Shown in pieces: positions 18,505 to 27,720 of a stretch of 64,000 bases of DNA. The stretch's first letter is position 1. Each line of letters starts with the position of its first letter. Made by a program: the position numbers and the translations under genes. This DNA is from Pseudoalteromonas neustonica (lineage in GTDB: Bacteria; Pseudomonadota; Gammaproteobacteria; Enterobacterales; Alteromonadaceae), in NCBI RefSeq assembly GCF_001653135.1, contig NZ_BDDS01000001.1, forward strand, positions 1 to 64,000, written 5' to 3'. The notes under the pieces are model-generated. The model was not told the origin of the DNA and ran no database searches. It saw only the letters and a program-made list of their open reading frames with translations.

Positions 18505-19581
18505 GTGAGCCAAATTCCTAGTTATTCAGACATCTGTATTTTAAGACTTTCAGCAATTGGTGATGTGTGCCATGGCGTTTCAGCGGTACAAGCAATTCAA
18601 AAAGCACACCCTAATGCCAAAATAACTTGGGTGGTAGGAAAAATTGAGGCGATGCTCTTAGCTGGTTTACCTGGCGTAGAGCTGGTGGTGTTTGATAAAA
18701 AGCAAGGTAAAGTAGCTTATCAGCAGTTAAAGCAACAATTTAAAGGTCGCATGTTTGATGTTTTGCTGCATATGCAAGTTGCATTGCGCGCGAACTTAGT
18801 GGCACGTTGTATTCCTGCAAAAACAAAAGTGGGTTTTGATTGGGCGCGGTCAAAAGAGTTACATAGTTTATTTATTAATAAGCGTATAGCACCTGCGCAG
18901 CAAGCACATGTATTAGAAGGCTTTAAAGGCTTTACTCACGCCATCGGCGTGCCTGATTATCAGCCTACTTGGAAGATGCCCGTAAGCTGTGAAGATCAGG
19001 CTATTGCGGATCAATTACTTGGCGCTGAGCGTTTAGCTGGGCGTATTTTTGTAATATCACCAGCTGCCAGTAAAAAAGAGCGTAATTGGTTGGCAGAGCG
19101 TTACGCAAAAATGGCTGAACATGCACATAGTAAAGGGTTTAATGTCGTTATTACGGGCGGACCTACTCCTTTAGAAATTGAGCTTAGCGCGCAAATTATT
19201 GCTAATACGCAAACACCTATTTTAAATTTAGTGGGTAAAACGAAGCTCAAAGAACTTTTATGTGTATTAAAACGTGCTGAATTGGTGCTTGCTCCAGATA
19301 CGGGGCCTGCACATATGGCGGTTACAGTGGGTACTCCAGTGATAGGCTTATATGCACATTCAAACCCAAAACGTACTGGGCCGTATTTATACCAAGACTA
19401 TGTGGTTGAGGTGTATCATCAAAATTTACTTAAACAAACAGGCAAAACAGCGGAACAATTACCTTGGGGCACGCGCATTAAAGGCAGTGAGTTAATGAGC
19501 CAAATACAAGTTGATGATGTGATTGTCATGTTTGAAAGGGTTGTTCTTGAAATAAATAATGATATAGAGCCACCATTATGA
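18505..19581 (+). CDS. LPS heptosyltransferase (glycosyltransferase family 9)
   Basis: Adds L-glycero-D-manno-heptose from ADP-heptose to the LPS inner core at the cytoplasmic side of the inner membrane. It has 358 residues and the GT9 layout: an N-terminal SAIGDVCHG acceptor loop and the C-terminal ADP-heptose site APDTGPAHMAV followed by GTPVIGLY. It starts at a GTG with a GAAGAG ribosome-binding site. Downstream gmhB overlaps by 4 nt. Because kdkA lies next door, an OpsX-type enzyme that accepts phosphorylated Kdo is the most likely identity, but WaaC- or WaaF-type cannot be excluded. Confidence 0.88.
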   Translation: MSQIPSYSDICILRLSAIGDVCHGVSAVQAIQKAHPNAKITWVVGKIEAMLLAGLPGVELVVFDKKQGKVAYQQLKQQFKGRMFDVLLHMQVALRANLVARCIPAKTKVGFDWARSKELHSLFINKRIAPAQQAHVLEGFKGFTHAIGVPDYQPTWKMPVSCEDQAIADQLLGAERLAGRIFVISPAASKKERNWLAERYAKMAEHAHSKGFNVVITGGPTPLEIELSAQIIANTQTPILNLVGKTKLKELLCVLKRAELVLAPDTGPAHMAVTVGTPVIGLYAHSNPKRTGPYLYQDYVVEVYHQNLLKQTGKTAEQLPWGTRIKGSELMSQIQVDDVIVMFERVVLEINNDIEPPL

Positions 19582-20135
19582 ATCCCAATAAAGCATTGTT
19601 TTTAGACCGTGATGGCGTGGTTAACATTGACCATGGCTATGTTTATGAGCCTGAAAAGTTTGAATTTGTACCCGGCGTTTTTCAAGCCTGTAAAGCATTT
19701 GTAGATGCTGGATATAAATTAATTATAGTGACTAATCAGTCAGGTATTGGCCGTGGATATTATAATGAGGCGGACTTCAACGCTTTAACACACTGGATGA
19801 TTGCACAATTTAATCAGCACAATGTGCGAGTAACCGATGTGTACTTTTGCCCACACCACCCTAAAAACGCACAGCCAAATTATCTTAAAGAGTGCGACTG
19901 TCGTAAGCCGGCTCCAGGCATGTTATTACAGGGTATTAAAGAGCATAATATCGACCCTGCGCAAAGTATTATGGTGGGGGATAAGATCAGTGATATGCAA
20001 GCGGCAAGTGCCGCGAGTATTGCAACGCGAGTACTTGTACGATCTGGGCAACGTTTTGAGATGAGTGTTATTGAGTCTGCGCACCATGTTTGCGATTCAT
20101 TAGCTGATTTGCCTCATATATTGTTACCTCAATAA
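19578..20135 (+). CDS. gmhB: D-glycero-beta-D-manno-heptose 1,7-bisphosphate 7-phosphatase
   Basis: HAD-family phosphatase that removes the 7-phosphate between the two HldE reactions. The nucleophile motif is FLDRDGVVN (D9 and D11); the zinc-binding set CPHHP followed by CDCRKP is characteristic of GmhB. The motif MVGDKISDMQAA completes the HAD site. The length of 185 residues is close to E. coli GmhB (191). Its ATGA overlap with the heptosyltransferase gene shows one transcript. Confidence 0.95.
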   Translation: MNPNKALFLDRDGVVNIDHGYVYEPEKFEFVPGVFQACKAFVDAGYKLIIVTNQSGIGRGYYNEADFNALTHWMIAQFNQHNVRVTDVYFCPHHPKNAQPNYLKECDCRKPAPGMLLQGIKEHNIDPAQSIMVGDKISDMQAASAASIATRVLVRSGQRFEMSVIESAHHVCDSLADLPHILLPQ

Positions 20136-20188
20136 TGATCATTAATGGCAGCCTATTTTTTCTGCGACGAACTACAAACAGTGCATTT

Positions 20189-20200
20189 GTTTAGCTAAAC
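20189..20200. promoter_or_regulatory. 12-bp perfect palindrome upstream of kbl
   Basis: GTTTAGCTAAAC lies 76 nt before the kbl start. The position suits an operator, but no regulator can be named from it. Confidence 0.3.
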
Positions 20201-20276
20201 TTTTACAATAGCCACAAAGATGAGCTGCGCGTTATATTATTCGCGCTAACCCCGTTCAATAAATTGGAGACTACAG

Positions 20277-21473
20277 ATGAGAGCATCTGCATTTTTTAGC
20301 CAACTTCAACAGCAAATTGAAGATGTTAAAGCCGAAGGCCTATATAAAAACGAACGTATAATTACCTCTCAACAGCAAGCGCAAATTGAAGTTGCTTCTG
20401 GAGATAAAGTAATTAACTTTTGTGCAAATAACTACTTAGGCTTAGCCAATAGCCCTGAATTAATTCAAGCTGCGCAAAATGGCTTAAATGATCATGGGTT
20501 TGGTGTGGCATCTGTTCGCTTTATTTGTGGTACACAAGATATTCATAAAACGTTAGAGAAAAAAATCAGTGAGTTTTTAGAAACTGAAGATACCATTTTA
20601 TATTCTTCATGTTTTGATGCTAACACGGGATTATTTGAAACGATTTTGGGTCCTGATGACGCGATTATCTCTGATTCATTAAACCACGCCTCAATTATCG
20701 ATGGCGTACGTTTGTGTAAAGCTAAGCGTTTTCGTTACGCTAATAACGACATGGTTGACCTTGAAAAACAACTTATTGCAGCAGACGAAGCCGGCGTTAA
20801 AAATAAATTAATTGCAACTGATGGCGTGTTTTCAATGGACGGTGTTATTTGTAATTTAGAAGCCGTTTGTGACCTTGCTGATAAATACAATGCATTAGTA
20901 ATGGTTGATGATTCTCACGCAGTAGGCTTTGTTGGCGAAAACGGCAAAGGAACACCTGAATATTGCAATGTGTTAGATCGTGTTGATATTATTACAGGCA
21001 CATTAGGTAAAGCGCTTGGTGGCGCATCGGGTGGTTATACATCGGGTAAAAAAGAGATTGTCGAATGGCTACGTCAGCGTTCACGTCCATATTTATTCTC
21101 TAATTCACTAGCCCCTTCAATTGTAACGGCCTCAATTAAAGTGCTTGAAATGTTAGCGGATGGCAGTGAGCTTCGTGCTAAATTATGGTCAAATGCTAAG
21201 TACTTCCGTGAACAAATGGAAGCCGCAGGTTTTACGTGTGCAGGTAAAGATCACGCGATTATTCCAGTGATGTTAGGTGATGCAAAAGTCGCATCAGCTA
21301 TGGCTGATAAGTTATTGGCTGAAGGTATTTATGTTACAGGTTTTTCATTCCCTGTTGTGCCAAAAGGCCAAGCACGTATCCGTACGCAAATCTCTGCGGC
21401 GCACAGCATTGAACAACTAGACACCGCAATTGCAGCCTTTACCCGCATTGGTAAAGAAATGGGTGTTATCTAA
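20277..21473 (+). CDS. kbl: 2-amino-3-ketobutyrate CoA ligase (glycine C-acetyltransferase)
   Basis: PLP enzyme that splits 2-amino-3-ketobutyrate with CoA to glycine and acetyl-CoA, the second step of threonine breakdown by Tdh. The PLP lysine is K245 in [10 protein letters not shown]; the conserved VDDSHAVGF block is present at 210-218. The length of 398 residues equals that of E. coli Kbl. An AATTGGAGA ribosome-binding site precedes the ATG. Tdh follows 51 nt downstream, with a hairpin terminator in the gap. Confidence 0.97.
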   Translation: MRASAFFSQLQQQIEDVKAEGLYKNERIITSQQQAQIEVASGDKVINFCANNYLGLANSPELIQAAQNGLNDHGFGVASVRFICGTQDIHKTLEKKISEFLETEDTILYSSCFDANTGLFETILGPDDAIISDSLNHASIIDGVRLCKAKRFRYANNDMVDLEKQLIAADEAGVKNKLIATDGVFSMDGVICNLEAVCDLADKYNALVMVDDSHAVGFVGENGKGTPEYCNVLDRVDIITGTLGKALGGASGGYTSGKKEIVEWLRQRSRPYLFSNSLAPSIVTASIKVLEMLADGSELRAKLWSNAKYFREQMEAAGFTCAGKDHAIIPVMLGDAKVASAMADKLLAEGIYVTGFSFPVVPKGQARIRTQISAAHSIEQLDTAIAAFTRIGKEMGVI

Positions 21474-21484
21474 TTTATTATTTT

Positions 21485-21510
21485 AAGCCGCGCTTTTGTC
21501 GCGGTTTTTT
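21485..21510 (+). terminator. Intrinsic terminator in the kbl-tdh gap
   Basis: Stem CCGCG (21488-21492) and CGCGG (21500-21504), extended by an AA/TT pair, followed by six T. A short but GC-rich hairpin lying inside a normally continuous operon, so it may only partly stop transcription. Confidence 0.7.
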
Positions 21511-21524
21511 ATTGAGTGTGATTC

Positions 21525-22550
21525 ATGAAAGCATTATCTAAATTAAAAGCAGAACCCGGTATTTGGATGACAGATGCGCCAAAACCTGAAGTTGGCCATA
21601 ACGATTTATTAATTAAAATCCGTAAAACTGCAATTTGTGGTACCGACGTACATATTTATAAATGGGATGAGTGGGCGCAAAACACCATTCCAACACCTAT
21701 GGTTGTTGGCCATGAATATGTAGGTGAAGTGGTTGATATGGGCCAAGAAGTCCGTGGTTTTAGTGTTGGTGATCGCGTTTCAGGCGAGGGTCATATTACA
21801 TGTGGGCATTGTCGTAATTGCCGTGCTGGACGAGTACATTTATGCCGCAACACCACGGGTGTTGGTGTAAACCGTGAAGGTGCGTTTGCTGAGTATTTAG
21901 TGATCCCTGCATTTAATGCATTTAAAATACCGGATAATATCAGCGATGAATTAGCCTCTATTTTTGACCCATTTGGTAATGCAGTGCATACCGCATTGTC
22001 GTTTGATTTAGTAGGTGAAGATGTTTTGATCACCGGTGCTGGCCCGATCGGCATTATGGCTGCTGCCGTTGCTAAACATGTGGGTGCTCGCCATGTAGTT
22101 ATTACAGACGTAAACGAATATCGCTTGGATTTAGCACGTAAAATGGGTGCTACTCGCGCCGTTAATGTTGCCAATGAAAAGCTTGAGGATGTAATAAAAG
22201 AGCTAGGTATGACAGAAGGCTTTGATATTGGTCTTGAGATGTCAGGTGTACCAGTTGCATTTAATGGTATGTTAAATAACATGAATCATGGCGGTAAAAT
22301 TGCCATGTTGGGTATTCCTCCATCAGATATGGCTGTTGATTGGAACCAAGTGATCTTTAAAGGCTTGGTGATTAAAGGTATTTACGGCCGTGAAATGTTT
22401 GAGACATGGTACAAAATGGCCAGCCTTATTCAGTCTGGTTTAGACCTTAATCCAATTATCACTCATCAGTATTCAATTGATGACTTCCAAGCAGGCTTTG
22501 ATATGATGATTTCAGGCCAATCAGGTAAAGTTATTTTAAATTGGGATTAG
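21525..22550 (+). CDS. tdh: L-threonine 3-dehydrogenase
   Basis: Zinc- and NAD-dependent medium-chain dehydrogenase that oxidises L-threonine to 2-amino-3-ketobutyrate, the substrate of Kbl. The catalytic-zinc cysteine is C38 in AICGTDVH, followed by GHEYVGEV; the structural zinc site is [15 protein letters not shown]. The Rossmann motif GAGPIGIM is present. The length of 341 residues equals that of E. coli Tdh. Only weak ribosome-binding sequence (GAG) is seen. A terminator follows. Confidence 0.97.
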   Translation: MKALSKLKAEPGIWMTDAPKPEVGHNDLLIKIRKTAICGTDVHIYKWDEWAQNTIPTPMVVGHEYVGEVVDMGQEVRGFSVGDRVSGEGHITCGHCRNCRAGRVHLCRNTTGVGVNREGAFAEYLVIPAFNAFKIPDNISDELASIFDPFGNAVHTALSFDLVGEDVLITGAGPIGIMAAAVAKHVGARHVVITDVNEYRLDLARKMGATRAVNVANEKLEDVIKELGMTEGFDIGLEMSGVPVAFNGMLNNMNHGGKIAMLGIPPSDMAVDWNQVIFKGLVIKGIYGREMFETWYKMASLIQSGLDLNPIITHQYSIDDFQAGFDMMISGQSGKVILNWD

Positions 22551-22569
22551 CTCAATTTAGATTTTAAAA

Positions 22570-22593
22570 AAGGGCGGCTTAGGTCGCCTTTTA
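22570..22593 (+). terminator. Intrinsic terminator after tdh
   Basis: Stem AAGGGCG (22570-22576) and CGCCTTT (22585-22591), including one G-T pair, with a short T run. It lies 19 nt after the tdh stop and 16 nt before glpE. Confidence 0.75.
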
Positions 22594-22608
22594 TATTTAG
22601 AGAGTATT

Positions 22609-22926
22609 ATGGCATTTAAGCATATTTCAATTACACAGACGCAAGCACTCCTTAATAAAGAGGATGTAGTGATTGCAGATATTCGTGATCCTAACTCATT
22701 CCAAGCAGGGCATATCCCTGGCTCTGAGCATTTATCAAACGCGAACATTAGCGAATTCATGATGAATAAAGAGTTTGATCAACCTATTATTATCGTGTGT
22801 TATCACGGTATGAGCTCACAAGGGGCTGCCAGCTATTTAACAGAGCAAGGGTTTGAAGATGTGTACAGTATGGATGGTGGTTTTACGCAATGGGAGGCAC
22901 AATTGCCGGAGAATGTAGAGCGATGA
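22609..22926 (+). CDS. glpE: Thiosulfate sulfurtransferase (single-domain rhodanese)
   Basis: Moves sulfane sulfur from thiosulfate to cyanide or other acceptors; cytoplasmic. A 105-residue rhodanese domain with the active cysteine C64 in IIVCYHGMSS, close to C65 of E. coli GlpE. The CH2A motif DIRDPNSFQAGHIPGS is present. Its stop overlaps the glpG start (ATGA), the same gene pair as in E. coli, though without glpR here. Confidence 0.93.
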   Translation: MAFKHISITQTQALLNKEDVVIADIRDPNSFQAGHIPGSEHLSNANISEFMMNKEFDQPIIIVCYHGMSSQGAASYLTEQGFEDVYSMDGGFTQWEAQLPENVER

Positions 22927-23759
22927 TTGAATTAGGCAGTATTAATAATCCCCGCGCGGCACAAGGCTTTATAGATTATGTAAAAAGCAAAGGCCTTGAT
23001 GCGCAGTTACGTTCTAGTAATGGACAAGCAGTGATTATTTGTATTGCCTCAAGTGATTTTCATCAAGCCCAACCATTATGGGAAGAATTTGTTGAAAACC
23101 CTCATCATGAACGCTACCAGGCTGCTTCATGGCAAGTGGGCAGCACGCAATCTGTTTTAAGTTACCAAGGGCAGTCGCTTAATTTAAAAGCGCGCTTTAA
23201 AGCGCTAAGCTGGTTAAATCAGACGGTAACGTTATTATGTGTTGCTATTTATATCGCGTTTACACTCGGTGGATTTGAGCCAATTTATAGTGTGTTGCAG
23301 TTTAACCCAAATCAGCCACTAACATGGTTAACGCCTGCTATAGTGCATTTTAGTGCCGTGCATTTGTTGTTTAATATTATTTGGTGGATAACCCTTGGTA
23401 ATGGTATAGAAAAACTGGCAGGTAAGAGTACTCTAATAGGCCTTTTTCTTATTACAGCGCTATTGAGTAGTTGGGCTGAGTTTATTATGGTTGGCCCTAA
23501 TTTTGGTGGCTTGAGTGGGGTCGTATACGGTTTACTTGGCTATTGCTGGATTTATCGCGAATTTAATCCTAAACAACCGGAGTTAGTCAGCAATGGTATT
23601 ATTGGATTTATGCTTGTGTGGCTAGTACTAGGCTTTGGAGATATGTTATTTGTAAGTATGGCCAATTGGGCGCATTTAGGCGGCTTATTAAGCGGTATGG
23701 CTTATGCCTTCACCGCTCAATTATTTACAGCAAAAAAATCTAGTGATAAAGATATTTAG
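22923..23759 (+). CDS. glpG: Rhomboid intramembrane serine protease
   Basis: Cleaves transmembrane substrates within the inner membrane. A cytoplasmic N-terminal domain (about 1-90) precedes six predicted membrane helices. The catalytic dyad is S198 in GGLSGVVYG and H251 in NWAHLGG, three residues earlier than in E. coli GlpG (S201, H254). The length of 278 residues matches (E. coli 276). I chose the ATG at 22923 because it overlaps the glpE stop; an upstream frame from 22890 would run into glpE. The last 20 nt overlap the convergent FliL-like gene. Confidence 0.95.
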   Translation: MIELGSINNPRAAQGFIDYVKSKGLDAQLRSSNGQAVIICIASSDFHQAQPLWEEFVENPHHERYQAASWQVGSTQSVLSYQGQSLNLKARFKALSWLNQTVTLLCVAIYIAFTLGGFEPIYSVLQFNPNQPLTWLTPAIVHFSAVHLLFNIIWWITLGNGIEKLAGKSTLIGLFLITALLSSWAEFIMVGPNFGGLSGVVYGLLGYCWIYREFNPKQPELVSNGIIGFMLVWLVLGFGDMLFVSMANWAHLGGLLSGMAYAFTAQLFTAKKSSDKDI

Positions 23760-24147
23760 TAAAGAGTACTTCGCGAATAACTTCTTGCCCTGTTTCTTGC
23801 TTTAATAGGGCTTTTAGTTTTTCAGCACAGCGTTTACGGATCTCTTCACGGCCGGTAAGTGACTTTACTTTTTCTTCAGGCTCTTTCGATAAAATCCCTA
23901 CAATCGCATCACGTAACAGCGGTGTGTGATGTTCGACGATGGCAATGTTTGCCATATCGCTCAGCATTAAATCGACGGTAATACGCACATAACCGAGTTT
24001 TTTGTTACTTTGGCCAATATAGTTGGTAATAATGTCTGGTTCAAAGCCAAAATAGCCTACCGTTGTTTCTGCACGACTCGCAAAGCTGCCAAATAAACTA
24101 AGCAACAAGGTGCTAATTAATATACTAGCGTAAAGCGTTTTTTTCAT
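23740..24147 (-). CDS. FliL-like protein, exported
   Basis: A 135-residue protein with an N-terminal signal or anchor segment (about 5-25) ending near SRAE. The mature part follows the flagellar FliL pattern: a short lead, then KLGYVRITVDLML, HHTPLLRDAIVGILS and a C-terminal VLFTKYLYH. FliL proteins sit at the stator of the flagellar motor, but no flagellar gene is nearby, so this is probably a stand-alone paralogue. The 3' end overlaps glpG by 20 nt. Confidence 0.8.
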   Translation of the reverse strand: MKKTLYASILISTLLLSLFGSFASRAETTVGYFGFEPDIITNYIGQSNKKLGYVRITVDLMLSDMANIAIVEHHTPLLRDAIVGILSKEPEEKVKSLTGREEIRKRCAEKLKALLKQETGQEVIREVLFTKYLYH

Positions 24148-24301
24148 ATTAAGTAAAGAGTCCCGTATTTAATTACCATTAGTTTATACGTAATACTGGT
24201 CAAGATACAGGCTGAAGGGGTTATTATATTCATTAATCATCACTTTTTCCAAACCGCAGGCAGTGGTATCATTTATCTGGTTATTATTAAACAGAGCTAT
24301 C

Positions 24302-24847
24302 GTGATCACATACCCACTACCACTCATTGCCAATTGGCAGCGGGGCGCAGCATTAAATTCATTGTCAACAACTGAGCAAAGCTGGTTGCTTGAACCCGGT
24401 TCACTGACCGCTAAATTAAAGTCCCATGGGCGTGATTTTTCAGTACAGGTTTTAAGTGAGTTACAGTGTATTTTAACTCTTGAGCAGCAGCAATTATTGG
24501 ATTGTTCACATGAAAAAATAATAAACCGTGAGGTACTACTGTGGTGTGATGGCCTGCCTATGGTTTATGCACAAAGTTGGTTGCCGGTTACGGATGATAT
24601 GCAACAGCAGCAATTACTCGTGCTTGGTAATAAACCTCTGGGCGACATTATCTTTCAACACCCAGATTTAAAACGAACAGAAATTGAAGTTGCATGTTTT
24701 GATCGTCAGCATTGTATCCAGCAGCTAGTGAGTCAATATTCTTCAACAGCCACGGATTTGTGGGGACGCCGAAGTGTTTTTTCGTTAATGAAAAGCCGAT
24801 TCTTGGTCTCTGAAATATTCTTACCTGGAGCCTTTATTTACACATGA
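24302..24847 (+). CDS. ubiC: Chorismate lyase
   Basis: Converts chorismate to 4-hydroxybenzoate and pyruvate, the first step of ubiquinone synthesis. Family marks are [11 protein letters not shown], the active-site region [10 protein letters not shown], and [13 protein letters not shown] at the C-terminus. I prefer the GTG at 24302 (181 residues); the upstream GTG at 24263 would add 13 hydrophobic residues that the family lacks. Neither start has a good ribosome-binding site. The stop overlaps ubiA by 4 nt. Confidence 0.9.
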   Translation: MITYPLPLIANWQRGAALNSLSTTEQSWLLEPGSLTAKLKSHGRDFSVQVLSELQCILTLEQQQLLDCSHEKIINREVLLWCDGLPMVYAQSWLPVTDDMQQQQLLVLGNKPLGDIIFQHPDLKRTEIEVACFDRQHCIQQLVSQYSSTATDLWGRRSVFSLMKSRFLVSEIFLPGAFIYT

Positions 24848-25722
24848 AATTAGCCGCATTACAGCAAGCCCACATTCCTTATTACAAACAACTAATGCGC
24901 ACAGATAAGCCAATTGGCACGTTGTTGTTGTTATGGCCAACATATTGGGCTTTATGGTTGGCAAGTAATGGAACGCCTAGCTTGGTTAATCTAATTGTGT
25001 TTAGTTTGGGTGTATTTGTAATGCGCAGTGCGGGTTGTGTGATCAATGATTATGCCGACCGCGAAATTGATGGCAGTGTAAAACGTACTGAGCAACGGCC
25101 ACTTGCCGCAGGACTGGTGTGTAGTGGTGAGGCATTAAGTTTATTTTTGTTATTGATCATTATTGCCTTTGGTTTAGTTTTACTGCTGAGCTGGCCAACA
25201 ATGCTATTATCCGTAGGGGCGCTGTTATTGGCTTTTAGTTATCCATTTATGAAGCGTTATACGCATTTGCCACAAATGGTTTTAGGTGCTGCGTTTGGTT
25301 GGGCAATACCGATGGCATATATGGCGGCTACAGGAGATGTCCCCCTTCAAGCGTGGTTATTATTTACTGCTAATGTCCTGTGGACTATGGCGTACGATAC
25401 TATGTATGCAATGGTCGACAGAGATGATGATTTAAAGATCGGGGTTAAATCTACCGCTATCTTATTTGGTCATTTTGACAGGTTAATCATCTTTATCCTT
25501 AATACGGTGTTTATTGTTTTATTAGCTGTAGTCGGGGTTATTAATGATTTAGATACCCCCTATTGGCTAGGTGTTTTAGTTGCATGTGGCTTTTTAGTCT
25601 ATCAACAATCCCTAATTCATACTCGTGATAGAGAGCGTTGTTTTAAGGCTTTTTTAAACAACCACTATGTTGGTATGGCTGTTTTTGTAGGCTTAGTGGC
25701 ATCCTTGCCACTTAATATATAA
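24844..25722 (+). CDS. ubiA: 4-hydroxybenzoate octaprenyltransferase
   Basis: Inner-membrane enzyme that attaches the polyprenyl chain to 4-hydroxybenzoate, the second step of ubiquinone synthesis. It has 292 residues, about eight membrane helices, and the two Asp-rich prenyl-diphosphate motifs: NDYADREID (about 67-75) and the second [12 protein letters not shown] (about 183-194). [15 protein letters not shown] near the N-terminus is typical. Overlaps ubiC by 4 nt, so translation is coupled. Confidence 0.97.
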   Translation: MKLAALQQAHIPYYKQLMRTDKPIGTLLLLWPTYWALWLASNGTPSLVNLIVFSLGVFVMRSAGCVINDYADREIDGSVKRTEQRPLAAGLVCSGEALSLFLLLIIIAFGLVLLLSWPTMLLSVGALLLAFSYPFMKRYTHLPQMVLGAAFGWAIPMAYMAATGDVPLQAWLLFTANVLWTMAYDTMYAMVDRDDDLKIGVKSTAILFGHFDRLIIFILNTVFIVLLAVVGVINDLDTPYWLGVLVACGFLVYQQSLIHTRDRERCFKAFLNNHYVGMAVFVGLVASLPLNI

Positions 25723-25723
25723 T

Positions 25724-26344
25724 TTAGCGTGGTGGATCTATAACACCGCTGATTGATGCATTTTTCCTGAACCATCCTGCGATAGAATAGCGATCATTTG
25801 CCGTTGGAAGTACTTCATGCATAAAGCGTTCGCTTTCAAACATTACAAGCGTACCCGACTTTGGTTTAAGGGTTATTTCAGTGTCTTTACTTTTAGGTTT
25901 ATAAATAACTAACTCACCACCTGATTTTGGAGTGTTTAAGTAAAGTACAGTTGTAAATACACGGTTGGAGCGGCCTTTAAACGCATCGTAATGTTTTTTA
26001 TAAAAATCGCCTTGTTGATACTTTGCATAATGGCACTCGTAATCAAATAAGCCGAGAAAAAAATAACGGTTAAGGTTGTTACGCATCTCTTCCATTGCGT
26101 TCAGATATGCTGTTTGTGCTTGACTACTATGATCAAACCAATAGGTCTTATCGGTACGAATAGATTTATCGACTTGTAAATTTTGCTGACGACCAATACC
26201 CGCTAATTTAAACTTAGGGTTAATACGGTGACAGTCATCTAATAACGCATTTATAAAAGTACTATCAAAAGCGTCTTCAATGACAGCATAACCTTTGATT
26301 TCAATATCATCTAGGTAGCATTGTGAGGGGGATTTTAAAGTCAT
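25724..26344 (-). CDS. 2OG-Fe(II) oxygenase, prolyl 4-hydroxylase type
   Basis: Iron- and 2-oxoglutarate-dependent hydroxylase of 206 residues. The iron ligands are H118 and D120 in KKHYDAF and H176 in RFMHEVLP; R185 in DRYSIAGWF likely binds 2-oxoglutarate. The beta-sandwich strands VFTTVLYLN and GGELVIY lie between, as in prolyl hydroxylases of the SM-20/PHD type. In bacteria some members modify elongation factor Tu or ribosomal proteins, but the substrate here cannot be told. It is convergent with ubiA, one base apart. Confidence 0.88.
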   Translation of the reverse strand: MTLKSPSQCYLDDIEIKGYAVIEDAFDSTFINALLDDCHRINPKFKLAGIGRQQNLQVDKSIRTDKTYWFDHSSQAQTAYLNAMEEMRNNLNRYFFLGLFDYECHYAKYQQGDFYKKHYDAFKGRSNRVFTTVLYLNTPKSGGELVIYKPKSKDTEITLKPKSGTLVMFESERFMHEVLPTANDRYSIAGWFRKNASISGVIDPPR

Positions 26345-26542
26345 TATTTACAGAGTGAGCTTAAGGTGCGTAAGTTTAGCGTAAGGGGGGGGATAAGCTA
26401 GCTTTTTCGCTTTTAAGCCCCCTAACCAGATAAAGACCCATGGCTGAGTTTTAGTGAGTAGATGTTTAGTTTTACAGGGGGCTATTGTAATAGGGGATGG
26501 TTTTTTAAGTTATTGAAAATAAATTAAAATAATCTTATTGCT

Positions 26543-26627
26543 GTTGAGGTGTTCACTCTGATTTCGATTGTATTACTTCTAGATTGAACAAATTTTAATT
26601 CTGAAAAGTCAACACACCCTAAATAAT
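26543..26627. repeat. Decayed copy of the 958-1227 repeat element
   Basis: Bases 26579-26625 match the right end of the element at 1184-1230 in about 40 of 47 positions, including CTAGATTGAACAAATTT and GTCAACAC. The preceding GGTGTTCACTCT looks like a worn left end, which would leave an element of about 85 bp with its middle deleted. The left-end match is weak. Confidence 0.5.
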
Positions 26628-26641
26628 GTGTAACTACGGCA

Positions 26642-26672
26642 GATGTGCTTGTTATTTATAACTAAGCACATC
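26642..26672 (-). other. Long stem-loop downstream of the LysR gene
   Basis: Arms GATGTGCTTGTTAT (26642-26655) and ATAACTAAGCACATC (26658-26672) pair over 14 bp with one bulged base and a loop of two. No T run follows on the minus strand, so it is not a textbook terminator; it may protect the 3' end of the lysR transcript. Confidence 0.45.
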
Positions 26673-26712
26673 ATTTGAAACGCTAAAATACCGCGGTTAT
26701 AACCAACTAAGA

Positions 26713-27600
26713 TTATGAATTAGCTGACAGCGCTGTCTTTTCGATTAGTGACAGTAATTGATTCACGTGATCGCCAGGTGTTACTTGTTGGCTCGTTTGT
26801 ACAATTAATTGTTCATGAGCTAAATCTTTATTAGTTTTCAGTTGTACTAAATCGTTGTTTTCAGCAACTGTATTTGCATGTTCGATACTTGCAATCGCAA
26901 AATGGTTCGATTTACATAGGCCATCCATAACTTGGTCAATGCTACCGACTTTTATACTGGCGGCTTTATTCATACCATCGATTGCTTCATTGAGCATAGT
27001 TTGAATTTGTTTTGACTGTGAAAAGCAGCCATACATTGGGTAATCGCTTAAGTCTTGTTTACAAATATCACTTTTATTTGCGAGCGGGTGAAATTTAGAA
27101 ACAAATAAAATAAGCTGATCCGGTAAGTGAATATCGCTACCGATACTGTTTATTGCTTGAGAGCATACGCTAATATCAATTTCGCCCAATTGTAGCTTAC
27201 GGACTAATTCACTTTGTTCTTGCAGTTGCATTTCAATTTTAACGTGTGGATATTGTGCTAAAAATTGACCACATGAAATAGGAACTATTGCACTGGCTTT
27301 GGTCGTATATCCGATAATAAGCTTTTCATTTGAGCAACCATTAAGAGATTTAAATAAGCGCTTTTTTGTATCTTCTAAGCCTGATAGGGTTTGTTGTGCA
27401 TATTCTAAAAACAGCTCCCCTTCAGACGTTAGTTTTACCGATCTAGTTGAACGCTTGACTAATTCATAGCCAACTTCATCTTCAAGTGTTTGAATGCTGC
27501 GAGTTAAGGCTGATGTGCTAATTTTTGTCGTTTCAGCCGCTTGGCGAAAATGTCGTAGCTGGCCCAAAGCTACAAATTGCTCTAATTGTTCAAATCTCAC
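26713..27600 (-). CDS. LysR-family transcriptional regulator
   Basis: A 295-residue regulator with an N-terminal winged helix-turn-helix (about 1-60): FVALGQLRHFRQAAETTKIS followed by SALTRSIQTLEDEVGYELVKR. A linker helix and a periplasmic-binding-like effector domain (about 90-290) follow. LysR proteins often act on a divergent neighbour, but the gene upstream (HD-GYP) points the same way, so the target is not obvious. The effector is unknown. Confidence 0.92.
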   Translation of the reverse strand: MRFEQLEQFVALGQLRHFRQAAETTKISTSALTRSIQTLEDEVGYELVKRSTRSVKLTSEGELFLEYAQQTLSGLEDTKKRLFKSLNGCSNEKLIIGYTTKASAIVPISCGQFLAQYPHVKIEMQLQEQSELVRKLQLGEIDISVCSQAINSIGSDIHLPDQLILFVSKFHPLANKSDICKQDLSDYPMYGCFSQSKQIQTMLNEAIDGMNKAASIKVGSIDQVMDGLCKSNHFAIASIEHANTVAENNDLVQLKTNKDLAHEQLIVQTSQQVTPGDHVNQLLSLIEKTALSANS

Positions 27601-27720
27601 TTTTATAGTCCTTTGTATAAGTAAGCCGCGCTAATGGCGAACATAAATAGTATTATTTTAATAGATAGTAATGCATTGTACCTAATTTGAAAAGTGCATT
27701 TTACACAATTGTTACAATAT

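Larger units (their letters stand above)
26345..26712. other. Intergenic region with decayed repeat and hairpin
   Basis: About 370 nt without a gene. It contains a degenerate copy of the repeat-element end found at 958-1227 and a long hairpin (26642-26672) just after the LysR gene. There is also a G-rich run near 26385 with a matching CCCCCT at 26419. Confidence 0.5.
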
